This document shows positions 1 through 10,072 of a stretch of DNA of 64,000 nucleotides, piece after piece (within the stretch, counting starts at the first letter, position 1; each line of letters begins with the position of its first letter). The notes beneath the pieces are model-generated. The model was not told the DNA's origin and made no database searches. It saw only the letters and a program-made list of their open reading frames with translations. The DNA lies in assembly GCF_000744455.1 (NCBI RefSeq), contig NZ_JQLY01000001.1, forward strand, positions 2,426,726-2,490,725, written 5' to 3'. This stretch comes from Methanobacterium sp. SMA-27 (GTDB taxonomy: Archaea; Methanobacteriota; Methanobacteria; Methanobacteriales; Methanobacteriaceae). Both the position numbers and the translations under genes were made by a program.

Positions 1-266
1 ATTTATTTAAACCAGCGACATATGATACATAGCATATCCAATTCATTTTTTGTATCAATCAGTGGTTTTTTATTTCATTTGTTAATTAAATTATTATTTA
101 TTTTATCGTATTCGCAACAAAAATTTTTCTAAAAAATTGGTGACTAAAATAGATTAGATAACTTCGTAAATGATGCTATGACGAATAAAAATTTTTGGTG
201 GAATTTTTCAATAATGTTCCAAATTGTAACCACTTTCTATTAGAACTAAAAAAAGAGTATATAGGT

Positions 267-557
267 TCATTTTTTGTCAGCTGAGTAAACAGCAATGTCT
301 AATTTTCTCGCTAAAAAATTTTCAATTGCCACACCAAATGCTTTGAAATGTTCAGTTTGCATATGCGTTTCTAATACTTCTAGATTTTCCCATTGTTCGA
401 GCATCAGTAGGATATCATCACCTTCAGTGCTTGCATATAAATTATAACTGATACAACCCGATTCTAAACGAGTTGATTCAATTAGATCTTGAGATTTTGT
501 AATGATTTTATCCCTCTCACCAGGATTAGATGTTATTGTGGCTGTTACTATGATCAT
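267..557 (-). CDS. Antibiotic biosynthesis monooxygenase (ABM) fold protein
   Basis: A 96-residue protein of the size and pattern of the dimeric ABM/YgiN ferredoxin-like fold. It opens with a beta strand (MIIVTATI) and has the typical LESGCISYNLY segment near residue 35. The stretch LMLEQWENLEVLETHMQTEH near residue 50 matches the 'E.W.....L..H....H' signature. Family members act as small cofactor-less monooxygenases, quinol oxygenases or unassigned dimeric proteins; no substrate can be read from the sequence. The start is supported by an AGGAGGAAT ribosome binding site just upstream (cctcctt on the plus strand near 564-571). The TetR gene lies upstream on the same strand, separated by a stem-loop, so control by that regulator is plausible but inferred. 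Confidence 0.75.
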   Translation of the reverse strand: MIIVTATITSNPGERDKIITKSQDLIESTRLESGCISYNLYASTEGDDILLMLEQWENLEVLETHMQTEHFKAFGVAIENFLARKLDIAVYSADKK

Positions 558-610
558 TTGATTCCTCCTTAAAATTATTCATATTATATAGGTTAATCCA
601 GATTTTCACA

Positions 611-637
611 TTATCGAGCTATTTCACCTCGAGATAA
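611..637 (-). promoter_or_regulatory. Imperfect inverted repeat between tetR-like gene and ABM gene
   Basis: TTATCGAG at 611-618 faces CTCGAGATAA at 628-637, an 8-bp stem with a two-base bulge. It lies downstream of the TetR-like stop codon and upstream of the ABM start. It could be a terminator of the regulator transcript or an operator for the ABM gene. There is no strong T-run, so neither role is secure. Confidence 0.35.
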
Positions 638-701
638 TTTCAGATATTTGTTGGATTATTAATTCAAAATACCGACTATTATGTTTTTTTAATGTTAAAG
701 T

Positions 702-1298
702 TTATTTTGTAATATAATTCCATAAATGATCTATATTAGAATTCATTCTGTTTTCTATGGGCATTTCAGGCATTGCTATCCACATTAAGACTGTTCCTAC
801 CATGGAAGTTTGAATAACTGTTGCAAGTTCGGTGGAGTCAATATCCCGTCTGATAATATCTTGGGCTGCACCTTCATCGAGTACATCTTTAATGAAGTTT
901 AACAAGTTGTAATAAAATTCTGTGTAATGTTTGCTTATTATTTCATATTTTTGTACACCTTCCATTAATAGTAAGTGTAATGTCCTATAATCTATTTTTT
1001 CAGAGCTTTCAGATAATTGTGTTTCGCCTATGATTGATAATATTACTGTTTTTAGTTTTTCTTTGGGTGTGCCTTCGAAATCTCTAATTTGTCTTATGGT
1101 TGAATTAAAATAGTTAAATATATATTTTTCAATCACTGCAACTAGGAGAGTGTCTTTACTGTCAAAGTGATAGTAAAATCCGCCGGTAGTAATGGTTGAT
1201 GCTTTTCTAATGTCATTCAAGGAAACATCAACAAATCCTTTTTTTAGAAATAATTTAAATGTTTCTTCCATAATTCTAGATTTCGTATCCATATACAC
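702..1298 (-). CDS. TetR/AcrR family transcriptional regulator
   Basis: A 198-residue protein with a canonical N-terminal TetR DNA-binding domain. It has an IMEETFKLFLKKGF helix, then the helix-turn-helix around residues 25-45 (VSLNDIRKASTITTGGFYYHF) and the YYHFDSKDTLL continuation. The C-terminal ~140 residues are helical and would form the ligand and dimerisation domain; the ligand is unknown. The gene diverges from the acetate transporter/alcohol dehydrogenase genes across about 400 bp and reads toward the ABM gene, so either side could be its regulon. TetR proteins are much commoner in bacteria than in methanogens, so acquisition by transfer is possible. A start at MDTKSR, two codons in, is equally reasonable. 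Confidence 0.88.
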   Translation of the reverse strand: MYMDTKSRIMEETFKLFLKKGFVDVSLNDIRKASTITTGGFYYHFDSKDTLLVAVIEKYIFNYFNSTIRQIRDFEGTPKEKLKTVILSIIGETQLSESSEKIDYRTLHLLLMEGVQKYEIISKHYTEFYYNLLNFIKDVLDEGAAQDIIRRDIDSTELATVIQTSMVGTVLMWIAMPEMPIENRMNSNIDHLWNYITK

Positions 1299-1707
1299 AT
1301 CTCTTTATAATTTTTAATAATAGAAGTCTTGTAATGTTATAGATCATCTAGTGACAATCAAATTAATAAAGATATCCTAAACGAATAAAATTAAGTCATG
1401 TTTTATCGAGTGCTTTATACTATATATTAAGAATTGAATCTGGGCAAAACATATTAATACTTTTTTAAAAACTTTTAATTTTATTTTTGAGATTTAAAAA
1501 TTATTATATTCGTGAACAAGAAATAATTTGTTGGATAAATGTTCATAAATTACTTTAATTTTGATAAAAGTTTTTCTTTAGACCAATTACAAAAAGAACG
1601 GTCTCTATTAATATTTACTATTAAGCATCACAAACAGACTATTCGGTATGTTTATATGTTTGGCTACATAACTACTATCAATTTGCAGAAATCAATGAGG
1701 TGAAAAA
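1299..1707 (+). promoter_or_regulatory. Divergent intergenic region with promoter of the acetate transporter
   Basis: About 410 bp of AT-rich sequence between the divergent TetR-like gene and the transporter. Near the right end, 1641-1657 (attcggtatgtttatat) is a TATA-type promoter that is repeated exactly at 2403-2419 before the alcohol dehydrogenase. An AGACC...GGTCT inverted pair lies around 1580-1605 and could be an operator. A GAGGTGA ribosome binding site at 1697-1703 serves the leader ORF that begins at 1708. I see no other gene here. Confidence 0.6.
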
Positions 1708-1758
1708 ATGAAAGGACTAGCATTGAGATTAGTATGGATTGGCGATAAAAATGGGTGA
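1708..1758 (+). pseudogene. Leader ORF: duplicated 5' end of the alcohol dehydrogenase gene
   Basis: A 16-codon ORF (MKGLALRLVWIGDKNG) that starts exactly like the alcohol dehydrogenase at 2475 (MKGLAMLKIG...GWIEKDK). It has the same gaggtgaaaaaa ribosome binding site and the same upstream TATA block. Its TGA stop at 1756-1758 lies inside the transporter reading frame, whose best ATG is at 1751. The region is best explained as a remnant of a duplicated adh 5' end. Ribosomes loading at its strong binding site could reinitiate on the transporter, which has no good ribosome binding site of its own. The homology and overlap are direct; translational coupling is inference. Confidence 0.7.
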
Positions 1759-2350
1759 AGAAGAAACTGCCACCATAACTATAGATGGCCAGAAGCTATT
1801 AAAACATAACCCTGCAAATCCTGCCCCTTTAGGACTGGTTGCTACTGGAATGACCTTAATTCTATTAAGTTTTTCTTATGCTGGATTTTATGAGTTAAGC
1901 AGTGTGATATTGGCTATGGTACTGGCATTTGGTGGAACTATAGACTTAATTGTTGGTGCAATGGAATACAAGAATGGAAATACTTTCGCCACACTTGCAT
2001 TTGGTGCATTTGGATCCTTTTGGTACTCCTTTGCAATACTACTAATTTTACCCAAATTAAATCTGGCATCTGCACCTAATTCAGCATCACTCGCAGCATA
2101 TTTATTCTTGTGGGGTGTTTGGACTGCTGTAATGTTTGTAGCAACACTTAAAATAAGTCGTGGATTCCAGATACTATTCTCTACATTAACATTACTGTTC
2201 TTCGTATTGGGATTAGGCGCATTAACCGGAAACAGCACCATAAACATAATTGGTGGTTATGTGGGAATATTTGTTGGATTATTAGCATTCTACTTGGGAA
2301 TGGCAGAGGTTATAAACGAAATCTATGGGAATAGGGTTCTACCAACCTGA
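1751..2350 (+). CDS. AceTr (GPR1/FUN34/YaaH) family acetate transporter
   Basis: An integral membrane protein of about 200 residues with six predicted membrane helices. The family signature NPAPLGL sits just before the first helix, followed by FAGFY-like and FGGTIDLIVGAMEY segments. SatP/YaaH relatives carry acetate or succinate with protons. The start is ambiguous: the frame is open from TTG 1739, but ATG 1751 is preferred because it overlaps the stop of the adh-derived leader ORF. Its placement between an alcohol-dehydrogenase-type promoter and the alcohol dehydrogenase suggests a role when alcohols are oxidised, or uptake of acetate as carbon source. Direction of transport cannot be inferred. 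Confidence 0.88.
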   Translation: MGEEETATITIDGQKLLKHNPANPAPLGLVATGMTLILLSFSYAGFYELSSVILAMVLAFGGTIDLIVGAMEYKNGNTFATLAFGAFGSFWYSFAILLILPKLNLASAPNSASLAAYLFLWGVWTAVMFVATLKISRGFQILFSTLTLLFFVLGLGALTGNSTINIIGGYVGIFVGLLAFYLGMAEVINEIYGNRVLPT

Positions 2351-2402
2351 ACATTCCTCACATAAAAATTTAATATGTACTAATTAATCAGGCATACAGA
2401 AC

Positions 2403-2419
2403 ATTCGGTATGTTTATAT
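2403..2419 (+). promoter_or_regulatory. TATA-type promoter of the alcohol dehydrogenase
   Basis: The 17-mer attcggtatgtttatat is identical to 1641-1657 and lies about 55 bp before the adh ATG. TTTATAT resembles an archaeal TATA box. The gaggtga ribosome binding site follows at 2462-2468. Confidence 0.6.
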
Positions 2420-2474
2420 AGGGTCTATTTGATAACTACTAATTAGATTTGAATAATCACTGAGGTGAAAAAAA

Positions 2475-3548
2475 ATGAAAGGACTAGCAATGTTAAAAAT
2501 TGGGGAAATAGGATGGATAGAAAAAGATAAACCAAAATGCGGCCCAAGAGATGCTATTGTTAAACCATTAGCTCTAGCACCATGTACTTCTGATGTACAC
2601 ACTGTCTGGGCAGGAGCAATAGGTGACAGACATGACATGATTTTAGGACATGAAGCTTTAGGAGTAGTAGACGAAGTAGGAAGGGAAGTTAAAGATTTCA
2701 AACCAGGCGATAGGGTAATTGTACCAGCTATAACTCCTGACTGGGATTCAGAAGCCGTTCAACGAGGTTTTCCTTCACAAAGTGGTGGAGCTTTAGGTGG
2801 TTGGAAATTCTCTAACTTTAAAGATGGCGTATTCGGCGAATACTTCCATGTAAACCTAGCAGATAACAACCTAGCACACCTACCCGAAGGAATGTCATTA
2901 GAATCAGCGGTTATGATTACTGATATGATGACTACTGGTTTTATGGCTGCTGAAAATGCCGAAATTGGAATGGGGGCCACTGTAGCAGTTCTAGGTATTG
3001 GGCCAGTTGGACTTTGCGGTGTAGCCGGTGCAGCATTAAGGGGTGCTGGAAGAATATTTGCAGTTGGTACCAGACCTAAAGCTATTGAAGTAGCTAAAGA
3101 ATATGGTGCTACAGATATAATTAGCTACAAAGACGGAGACACCGCAGACCAAATCCTTGAAGCAACTGATGGAGCGGGTGTTGACGCTGTAATTGTATCT
3201 GGTGGTGGTCCTGATATTCTAATAGACGCATTAAAAATGGCTAAAGCCGGATCAAAAATTTCTAACAATAACTACTATGGTAAAGGATTCGGTGAAAAAG
3301 ATACCTTACCACTTTGTCGTGTAAACTGGGGATTCGGTATGGCTGATAAAGATATAGTCACCGGTCTTTGCCCTGGTGGAAGAGTTAGAATGGAAAGACT
3401 AGCAGATATGGTAACCTACGGACGTATGGATCCGTCACTCATGGCTACTCATGTCTACAAAGGTTTTGATAAATTAGAAGAAGCACTTCTCCTAATGAAA
3501 GACAAACCAAGAGATTTAATCAAACCAGTCGTCCTTTTAGACGAATAA
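2475..3548 (+). CDS. adh: NADP-dependent secondary-alcohol (2-propanol) dehydrogenase
   Basis: A 357-residue zinc-dependent medium-chain alcohol dehydrogenase, collinear with the Thermoanaerobacter brockii/Clostridium beijerinckii secondary-alcohol enzymes. The catalytic zinc ligands are Cys37, His59 and Asp150 (TDMMTTGF). The nucleotide-binding loop is GIGPVG at 174-179. Gly198-Thr199-Arg200 matches the NADP-selecting Gly-Ser-Arg of that family. It would oxidise 2-propanol or other secondary alcohols to ketones, forming NADPH. The F420:NADP oxidoreductase gene follows after 53 bp, giving a route from alcohol to F420H2 for CO2 reduction, as known for alcohol-using methanogens. Close similarity to clostridial enzymes suggests lateral transfer. 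The start is fixed by the gaggtga ribosome binding site. Confidence 0.95.
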   Translation: MKGLAMLKIGEIGWIEKDKPKCGPRDAIVKPLALAPCTSDVHTVWAGAIGDRHDMILGHEALGVVDEVGREVKDFKPGDRVIVPAITPDWDSEAVQRGFPSQSGGALGGWKFSNFKDGVFGEYFHVNLADNNLAHLPEGMSLESAVMITDMMTTGFMAAENAEIGMGATVAVLGIGPVGLCGVAGAALRGAGRIFAVGTRPKAIEVAKEYGATDIISYKDGDTADQILEATDGAGVDAVIVSGGGPDILIDALKMAKAGSKISNNNYYGKGFGEKDTLPLCRVNWGFGMADKDIVTGLCPGGRVRMERLADMVTYGRMDPSLMATHVYKGFDKLEEALLLMKDKPRDLIKPVVLLDE

Positions 3549-3601
3549 ATATTAAAAATTCTATTCTTTTTTTTAAAGAAATTAAAATGGAGCTGATAAA
3601 A

Positions 3602-4288
3602 ATGAAGATAGCAATAATTGGTGGAACTGGTGGACAGGGTTTAGGAATTGCCATACGCTTTGTACAAGCCGGAGAAGATGTTATAATAGGATCAAGAGCA
3701 ATTGAAAAAGCTGAAAAAGCTGTAGAAAAAGTTAAAGAACTTTTAGATATGGATAAAATTCCCAATCTCAAAGCATCTGAAAATGCTGATGGCGCAAAAG
3801 AAGCCGACATACTAATCTTAACTGTACCGCTAGCGGCTCAAAGAGCAACTCTCTTGTCTATAAAGGATAATGCAGCCGGAAAAGTATTAATAGATGCAAC
3901 CGGACCACTTGAATCAGCTATTGGCGGATCACCAACCCGATGTATCTACCTATCCGAAGGAGCAGCTTCTGAAAGAGCACAAAAGATCCTACCCGAAGCC
4001 AACGTAATATGTGCATTCAACAACATCAGTTCAGGAGCCCTAATGAACTTCCCAAATCCCATAGACTGTGACTGTTTAATGTCAGGTGACGACCTTGAAT
4101 CCAAAAAAACAGTCGCAAAACTAATCGAAAAAATACCCGGAGTACAAGTCGTAGACTGTGGACCACTAGAAAGAGCTCAAATCATCGAAAAAATCACACC
4201 CTTACTTATCGGACTAAACATCAAAAAAACCTGCAAAGACGCCGGAATAAGAATAACCGGAATAGACCCCGAATGCAAATTATACTAA
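3602..4288 (+). CDS. fno: F420H2:NADP oxidoreductase (F420-dependent NADP reductase)
   Basis: About 228 residues. The N-terminal Rossmann motif is GGTGGQGLGIAIRF, followed by VIIGSR, the NADP 2'-phosphate-binding serine-arginine. TVPLAAQ and CAFNNIS follow in the middle of the chain, all typical of archaeal Fno/NpdG. The enzyme transfers hydride between F420H2 and NADP+. In most methanogens it makes NADPH for biosynthesis; beside an NADP-dependent alcohol dehydrogenase it should run toward F420 reduction. The start at 3602 (MKIAIIGG) is preferred over an in-frame ATG at 3587 because GGAG at 3589-3592 is then properly spaced. It likely shares a transcript with adh. Confidence 0.95.
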   Translation: MKIAIIGGTGGQGLGIAIRFVQAGEDVIIGSRAIEKAEKAVEKVKELLDMDKIPNLKASENADGAKEADILILTVPLAAQRATLLSIKDNAAGKVLIDATGPLESAIGGSPTRCIYLSEGAASERAQKILPEANVICAFNNISSGALMNFPNPIDCDCLMSGDDLESKKTVAKLIEKIPGVQVVDCGPLERAQIIEKITPLLIGLNIKKTCKDAGIRITGIDPECKLY

Positions 4289-4597
4289 AAAACCATCTCC
4301 TCTTCAGATCGGATTAAACATCCGAAACAAAAACCCAATTTAGGGGAATCAGAAGCACCGATTTATAAATGAAGAATTCGTGGGCTCAATTTTATGAAAA
4401 GATAGCAAAAGGGGCAATTAATAGAATGTTTAGAATTATCTAAAGTCAATGAACGTCCATTGAATAAACAGGAATTAGTGCCAAGAATGTGAATTACATA
4501 TCGAAAAAAGAAATTTTCAAGAACATCTGGATTTATAATAGATACACTTTCCCTTATAATCATTTATCTAGGAATCTCAATTAGAGGTGTTAACGTG
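4289..4597. other. Intergenic stretch with a possible decayed coding fragment
   Basis: A 309-bp gap after fno. Reading plus-strand frames around 4395-4560 gives protein-like runs such as LIECLELSKVNERPLNKQELV. These are interrupted by stops, which suggests a decayed gene, but no family was recognised. An AGAGGTG ribosome binding site for the next gene is at 4583-4589. Confidence 0.3.
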
Positions 4598-5359
4598 ATG
4601 GTCGGAATATTAGGATGTGGTGCTATAGCAAACATAATCACTAATTTTGCAGCGGAGGGAAAGCTGGGTGTTGATCTAAAATTTTTTTATGACCGCGATA
4701 TGGAAAGAGCAGAAAACCTGGCATCCCAAGTAGATGGAATAGTAGTACTAAATATAAACGATATGTTGGATCAGGTTGATTTGGTGATTGAAAGTGCATC
4801 TCCCCAAGCTGTGATGGAGGTCGTTCCACACATTCTCGAAAGAGGAAAAGATGTGATTGTCATGAGTTTGGGGGCATTGATGGACCCTGCTCTTAGAGAT
4901 CATTTAGATGAGATAGCCAAACAAACTAACTCCAAGATATACGCACCTTCTGGGGCCGTTGTAGGTTTAGACGGTATCAAAGCCGCTTCCATCGGTAAGA
5001 TCCGTGAAGTAAGTCTGGTCACACGAAAGCCTCCCAAATCTCTAGGAATCTCAACAGATAAAGAAACAATATTGTACGAAGGCAAAGCAAGAGATGCGGT
5101 GCGTAAATTTCCACTAAACATTAATGTGGCTGCTGCTTTAACTATTGCCTGTGGTAAGGAAGTGGATGTAAAAATCATAGCTGACCCGGCTGTGGACCGC
5201 AACTGCCACGAGGTTCATGTAGTGGGTGATTTTGGGGAGCTTAAAACTACCACCCAAAATATTAGATGTGCCACCAATCCGAAAACAAGTATTTTAGCTG
5301 CTTATTCTGCAATTAAACTCCTTAAAAGTTTAAACGAAAATCTTAAGATCCTAACCTAA
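4598..5359 (+). CDS. nadX: L-aspartate dehydrogenase (NAD biosynthesis)
   Basis: A 253-residue NAD(P)-dependent amino acid dehydrogenase. The N-terminal Rossmann motif is [11 protein letters not shown]. The conserved central block [13 protein letters not shown] leads into the catalytic domain ([21 protein letters not shown]). Family members oxidise L-aspartate to iminoaspartate, which NadA condenses to quinolinate, replacing NadB in many archaea. GTG at 4595 immediately precedes ATG 4598; the ATG is chosen for spacing from GAGGTG at 4584-4589. A nadE gene lies further on in the window but not in this transcription unit. Confidence 0.9.
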   Translation: MVGILGCGAIANIITNFAAEGKLGVDLKFFYDRDMERAENLASQVDGIVVLNINDMLDQVDLVIESASPQAVMEVVPHILERGKDVIVMSLGALMDPALRDHLDEIAKQTNSKIYAPSGAVVGLDGIKAASIGKIREVSLVTRKPPKSLGISTDKETILYEGKARDAVRKFPLNINVAAALTIACGKEVDVKIIADPAVDRNCHEVHVVGDFGELKTTTQNIRCATNPKTSILAAYSAIKLLKSLNENLKILT

Positions 5360-5581
5360 AATTTTTTAAAATTACTATTTTTTGTACTAATTAACATTAA
5401 TTCACAATTTTTATCACATTCCATCTATATCTTGCAAATTTTAAGGATTAGTAATCTATTTTATGCCAAACATAACCGCCTAGATTTGTTGAGTGTTTTA
5501 TTGTTGATTTTTGTCTTTTACACTAAATTTAGTATAGTATTACTAATTAAAGAAATATTATATTTTTCATTATGTAGCCCC

Positions 5582-6778
5582 CTAGCGACATATTATACTT
5601 ATTATGTCACCATCTACAAGTTCATAGTCGCTTGAAATTCTTCTGCAACTTCTAGCATCAAGTGCATGCATGAAACTATCACCTATATCTGTGTGTATTA
5701 CATATGCCATGTCTCTTGGTTTAGAACCTTTCTTAATGAGCAGAGCATCTGGTAATATATTTCCCTTTTGGTCTGATAATTTATGTTCGTCTTCAACAGG
5801 AAAAACAACAATCATATCCAGAATTTCAAAAACTGCACTGTTAAGTGCTTTTTGTACTCCTGTACTTCCATACTTCTGGAGCACATGTTCTTTTATATAA
5901 TTCAGAGCCTTCATTTGATTTTCATTGAGCTTTTTGGGTTCAAGGATCTCAAAATCAGAATCACCCGGGAAATAACTTATTAACCCTGCTTCTGAGGCAC
6001 GTATAAGGGCAAGTTCTGATTCTGCTGAAGCTGCAATTACATTTCCATATTTATCTTCTAATCTTTTGATGTTTTCATCTGATGTGGGCATATCTGCCTT
6101 ATTTGCAACTATTAACATTGGTTTTGCTCTTTTAAGAAGGTCATCAAGGACCGCAATAATATCGGAATCATCCCATTTATCATAATCCTTATCAACGACC
6201 TTTTTTGCTTCAATAATATCTTCAAGCCTTATACCTGTTCCACTCAACTGTTCAGAAATTACCTTAGCAAGATCTAGTCTTTCTGACATTACCTTCCTTA
6301 TCATTTTATTCCAATTTTTCTTTAAAATTCCAAAAAGCCACATGGTGATCTCATGTTCAAGAAACTCAACATCCTCCAGCGGGTCATGACTACCAGGTTC
6401 ACAAGGCCTCCCCTCTTCATCTGTAGATCCTGAAGCATCGATAATATGAATGAAAGCTCTTGCCTGTCTAAGGTCATCTAAAAATTTGTTTCCAAGTCCT
6501 CGGCCTTCATGGGCACCGGGAACTAGTCCTGCAACATCTATAAGTTCAACAGGTATCAACCTTTTCCCAGATACACATTTTGAATTGTTAGGATTACATG
6601 TAACTTCCAGTTCTTTGCATGGGCACTCTGTTACAACATGTGCAACTGCTTTGTTAGCATCTATAGTTGTGAATGGATAACTTGCAACTTCTACTTCTGA
6701 TAATGTTGCAGAATTAAAAAAAGATGACTTTCCGACGTTTGGTTTTCCTGTTACAGCGATTTGAAGCATTTTTCTCAT
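5582..6778 (-). CDS. YchF/Obg-family GTP-binding protein with TGS domain
   Basis: A 398-residue TRAFAC-class P-loop protein. Walker A is [12 protein letters not shown] (residues ~11-22), the G3-like element is [20 protein letters not shown], and the NKAD specificity motif is near residue 225. The C-terminus matches the TGS domain (residues ~320-398, [16 protein letters not shown]). Cysteines between residues 53 and 68 ([15 protein letters not shown]) are typical of the archaeal YchF/Ygr210-like subgroup. These proteins associate with ribosomes; the exact role in archaea is unsettled. The fourth codon (MLQIAVTG) is an equally possible start. It is a single gene with no obvious operon partner. 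Confidence 0.88.
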   Translation of the reverse strand: MRKMLQIAVTGKPNVGKSSFFNSATLSEVEVASYPFTTIDANKAVAHVVTECPCKELEVTCNPNNSKCVSGKRLIPVELIDVAGLVPGAHEGRGLGNKFLDDLRQARAFIHIIDASGSTDEEGRPCEPGSHDPLEDVEFLEHEITMWLFGILKKNWNKMIRKVMSERLDLAKVISEQLSGTGIRLEDIIEAKKVVDKDYDKWDDSDIIAVLDDLLKRAKPMLIVANKADMPTSDENIKRLEDKYGNVIAASAESELALIRASEAGLISYFPGDSDFEILEPKKLNENQMKALNYIKEHVLQKYGSTGVQKALNSAVFEILDMIVVFPVEDEHKLSDQKGNILPDALLIKKGSKPRDMAYVIHTDIGDSFMHALDARSCRRISSDYELVDGDIISIICR

Positions 6779-6987
6779 TCCTGATATTTATAAGAATCTC
6801 TTAATTAATTTAAAGGGCCATGTTAAATAACAATTTCGATAATGAAAAAACAATACTCTGAATTTATTTAATAATTCCATTTGTCAAATTGTTACTAGAG
6901 AAATATAAATATAAAAAAATCTAAATATTATTTAGACATGAATCAGAGCTATGATCTAATTTTTATGAGTTTAAGGAGAATAAACAA

Positions 6988-7611
6988 ATGTCAAAATTAT
7001 ATCTGGTGGGTGTTGGGCCGGGATCTGAGAAATATTTAACATTTGAGGCATTAAATGTTGTTGGATCCTCCGATATTTTAATGGGGAGTAAAAGAGCTTT
7101 AAAACTTTTTCCAGATACAAAAGCCGAAAAAATAGAACTTAATGCTAAAAATATGGGGGAAATGCTTAATTTAGCCGTTTCAAAGGCATGTGAAGGACGA
7201 GCTGTGGCACTTCTGTCCACTGGAGATCCTGGATTTTCAGGCGTATTAAAACCCATCAAAAAATTGGCTGGAAAATTGGAATTTGAAGTTATTCCGGGTA
7301 TAAGTTCGATTCAAATATGTGCATCAAAACTTCAAATATCATGGGATGAAGCCAATATCATAACAATGCATGGAAAGGGGATTTCAGACGAATTAATTTC
7401 CTTATTATCAAATGGAAGAACCACCATTATTCTGCCAAACAATACAATTGAAGAAACTGTGGAATACCTTTTGGATCAAGGAATAGATCCAAACAGAAGG
7501 GCAGCAGTATGTGAAAATTTAAGCTACGACAATGAAAAGATAGTGGAAGTCCAACTCAAGGAACTTTTAAATGAACAATTTGGTTATATGTGTGTGTTAG
7601 TTGTTTACTGA
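6988..7611 (+). CDS. cbiE: Cobalt-precorrin-7 (C5)-methyltransferase
   Basis: A 207-residue SAM-dependent tetrapyrrole methylase. It starts with the YLVGVGPG glycine-rich motif. LLSTGDPGFSG and VIPGISSIQ are typical of CbiE, and the length is that of CbiE without a fused CbiT. It acts in the anaerobic cobamide pathway that supplies the corrinoid of methyl-H4MPT:CoM methyltransferase. A taAGGAG-like site (6975-6980) precedes the ATG. Its stop overlaps the region where the DUF2115-like gene begins, so the two are probably co-transcribed. No cobalamin riboswitch was seen upstream. Confidence 0.92.
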   Translation: MSKLYLVGVGPGSEKYLTFEALNVVGSSDILMGSKRALKLFPDTKAEKIELNAKNMGEMLNLAVSKACEGRAVALLSTGDPGFSGVLKPIKKLAGKLEFEVIPGISSIQICASKLQISWDEANIITMHGKGISDELISLLSNGRTTIILPNNTIEETVEYLLDQGIDPNRRAAVCENLSYDNEKIVEVQLKELLNEQFGYMCVLVVY

Positions 7612-7613
7612 AG

Positions 7614-8066
7614 GTGGATAAAATTAAAAGCTCAGAACTGTTTTTAAAACTTAATCAAGAAATAGAACGCCACAGATCGCTGGTAAAACCTGAAAAGAAA
7701 ATTGATGATGAGTTACAAGGAAAAATGTCCAATTATAATCTAGAAAATTTCAATAGATTAACAGGAACTTCCTATTTAGGGTGTGAAGAGGAAATTGATA
7801 CAGATAAACTCGAAGATCTCAAACATGCCATAGATCATTACTTTGATTTTTACGCACCATATGATGAGGAATTTAAAGAATTTATAAAAATAATATCTAT
7901 ATACTTAACATTTATCGAAAAAAAGCCTTTACATCCACCAGGAATAGTTTTTTCAGGAGGAAGAACTGTCTATCAAAGGGGAAAAATCTATTACTGTACT
8001 GGAAAAAAATATTTTAAAAATGAAGAAGAATCCCTTTGCAACTTTTGTGTTGGTCTAGAAGTTTAG
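7614..8066 (+). CDS. DUF2115/UPF0305 family protein
   Basis: About 150 residues, resembling the UPF0305 proteins of methanogens. The C-terminal half has the conserved pattern KPLHPPGIVFSGGR and YCTGKK, and ends in CNFCVG. The cysteines suggest a metal site. Function is unknown. The start is uncertain: GTG 7614 follows directly on the cbiE stop, while the frame is open from GTG 7590 inside cbiE. Translation is probably coupled to cbiE. Confidence 0.75.
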   Translation: MDKIKSSELFLKLNQEIERHRSLVKPEKKIDDELQGKMSNYNLENFNRLTGTSYLGCEEEIDTDKLEDLKHAIDHYFDFYAPYDEEFKEFIKIISIYLTFIEKKPLHPPGIVFSGGRTVYQRGKIYYCTGKKYFKNEEESLCNFCVGLEV

Positions 8067-8131
8067 ATCAAGCAATACTTCCATATTGTAATAAGTAATT
8101 ATCATCGAAATGACAAAAATGAATAAAATCA

Positions 8132-8506
8132 TTACTTGCAGATGGATTCATCTTCTCCTCTCCATGGTGGAGATACAATGCAGAGAAATTTCAGATCATC
8201 TTTACCAATATTTTTGATCCTTTGACATGCATTTGAAGGAATATACACAGATTGGCCTGTTTTCAAAACATTTGGTTCCTTATTTATATATATTTTACCC
8301 ATTCCCTCTAGGATATAATATATTTCAATTGAGTTTATGAGTTTATGGGGAAGTGAAGATTGATCCGGTCCAAGAATTGCATGGGCAATACTACAATCCA
8401 TTTTTACATTATCGTTTTCAGGGTGAATAAGTTCGCATAGAGTTGTTTCATCAATGGCCTTGAAATAAGTTGATTTTTTGATGTCTTTTATCAGCATATG
8501 AATCAA
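8132..8506 (-). CDS. Cupin-domain protein
   Basis: A 124-residue single-domain cupin. Motif 1 is degenerate: residues ~53-73 read PHKLINSIEIYYILEGMG, so only one clear histidine is present. Motif 2 contains PSNACQRIKNIG. The tail SPPWRGEDE is common in small methanogen cupins. Family members are sugar-modifying enzymes or metal-binding sensors; no substrate can be assigned. The reduced histidine content makes a standard two-His metal site doubtful. A start at the fourth codon (MLIKDIKK) is possible. Confidence 0.8.
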   Translation of the reverse strand: MIHMLIKDIKKSTYFKAIDETTLCELIHPENDNVKMDCSIAHAILGPDQSSLPHKLINSIEIYYILEGMGKIYINKEPNVLKTGQSVYIPSNACQRIKNIGKDDLKFLCIVSPPWRGEDESICK

Positions 8507-8559
8507 CTAATTAGGTGTTAACAAAAAATAGAAGGGTTTTAAACCCTTAATTAAGGAAT

Positions 8560-10072
<1,513 letters not shown>

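Noticed and set aside
1..266. Possible gene at the left edge
   Set aside because: No open frame with protein-like sequence was seen, only AT-rich DNA.
6779..6987. Cobalamin riboswitch upstream of cbiE
   Set aside because: The 209-bp gap is AT-rich with no B12-box-like conserved sequence.
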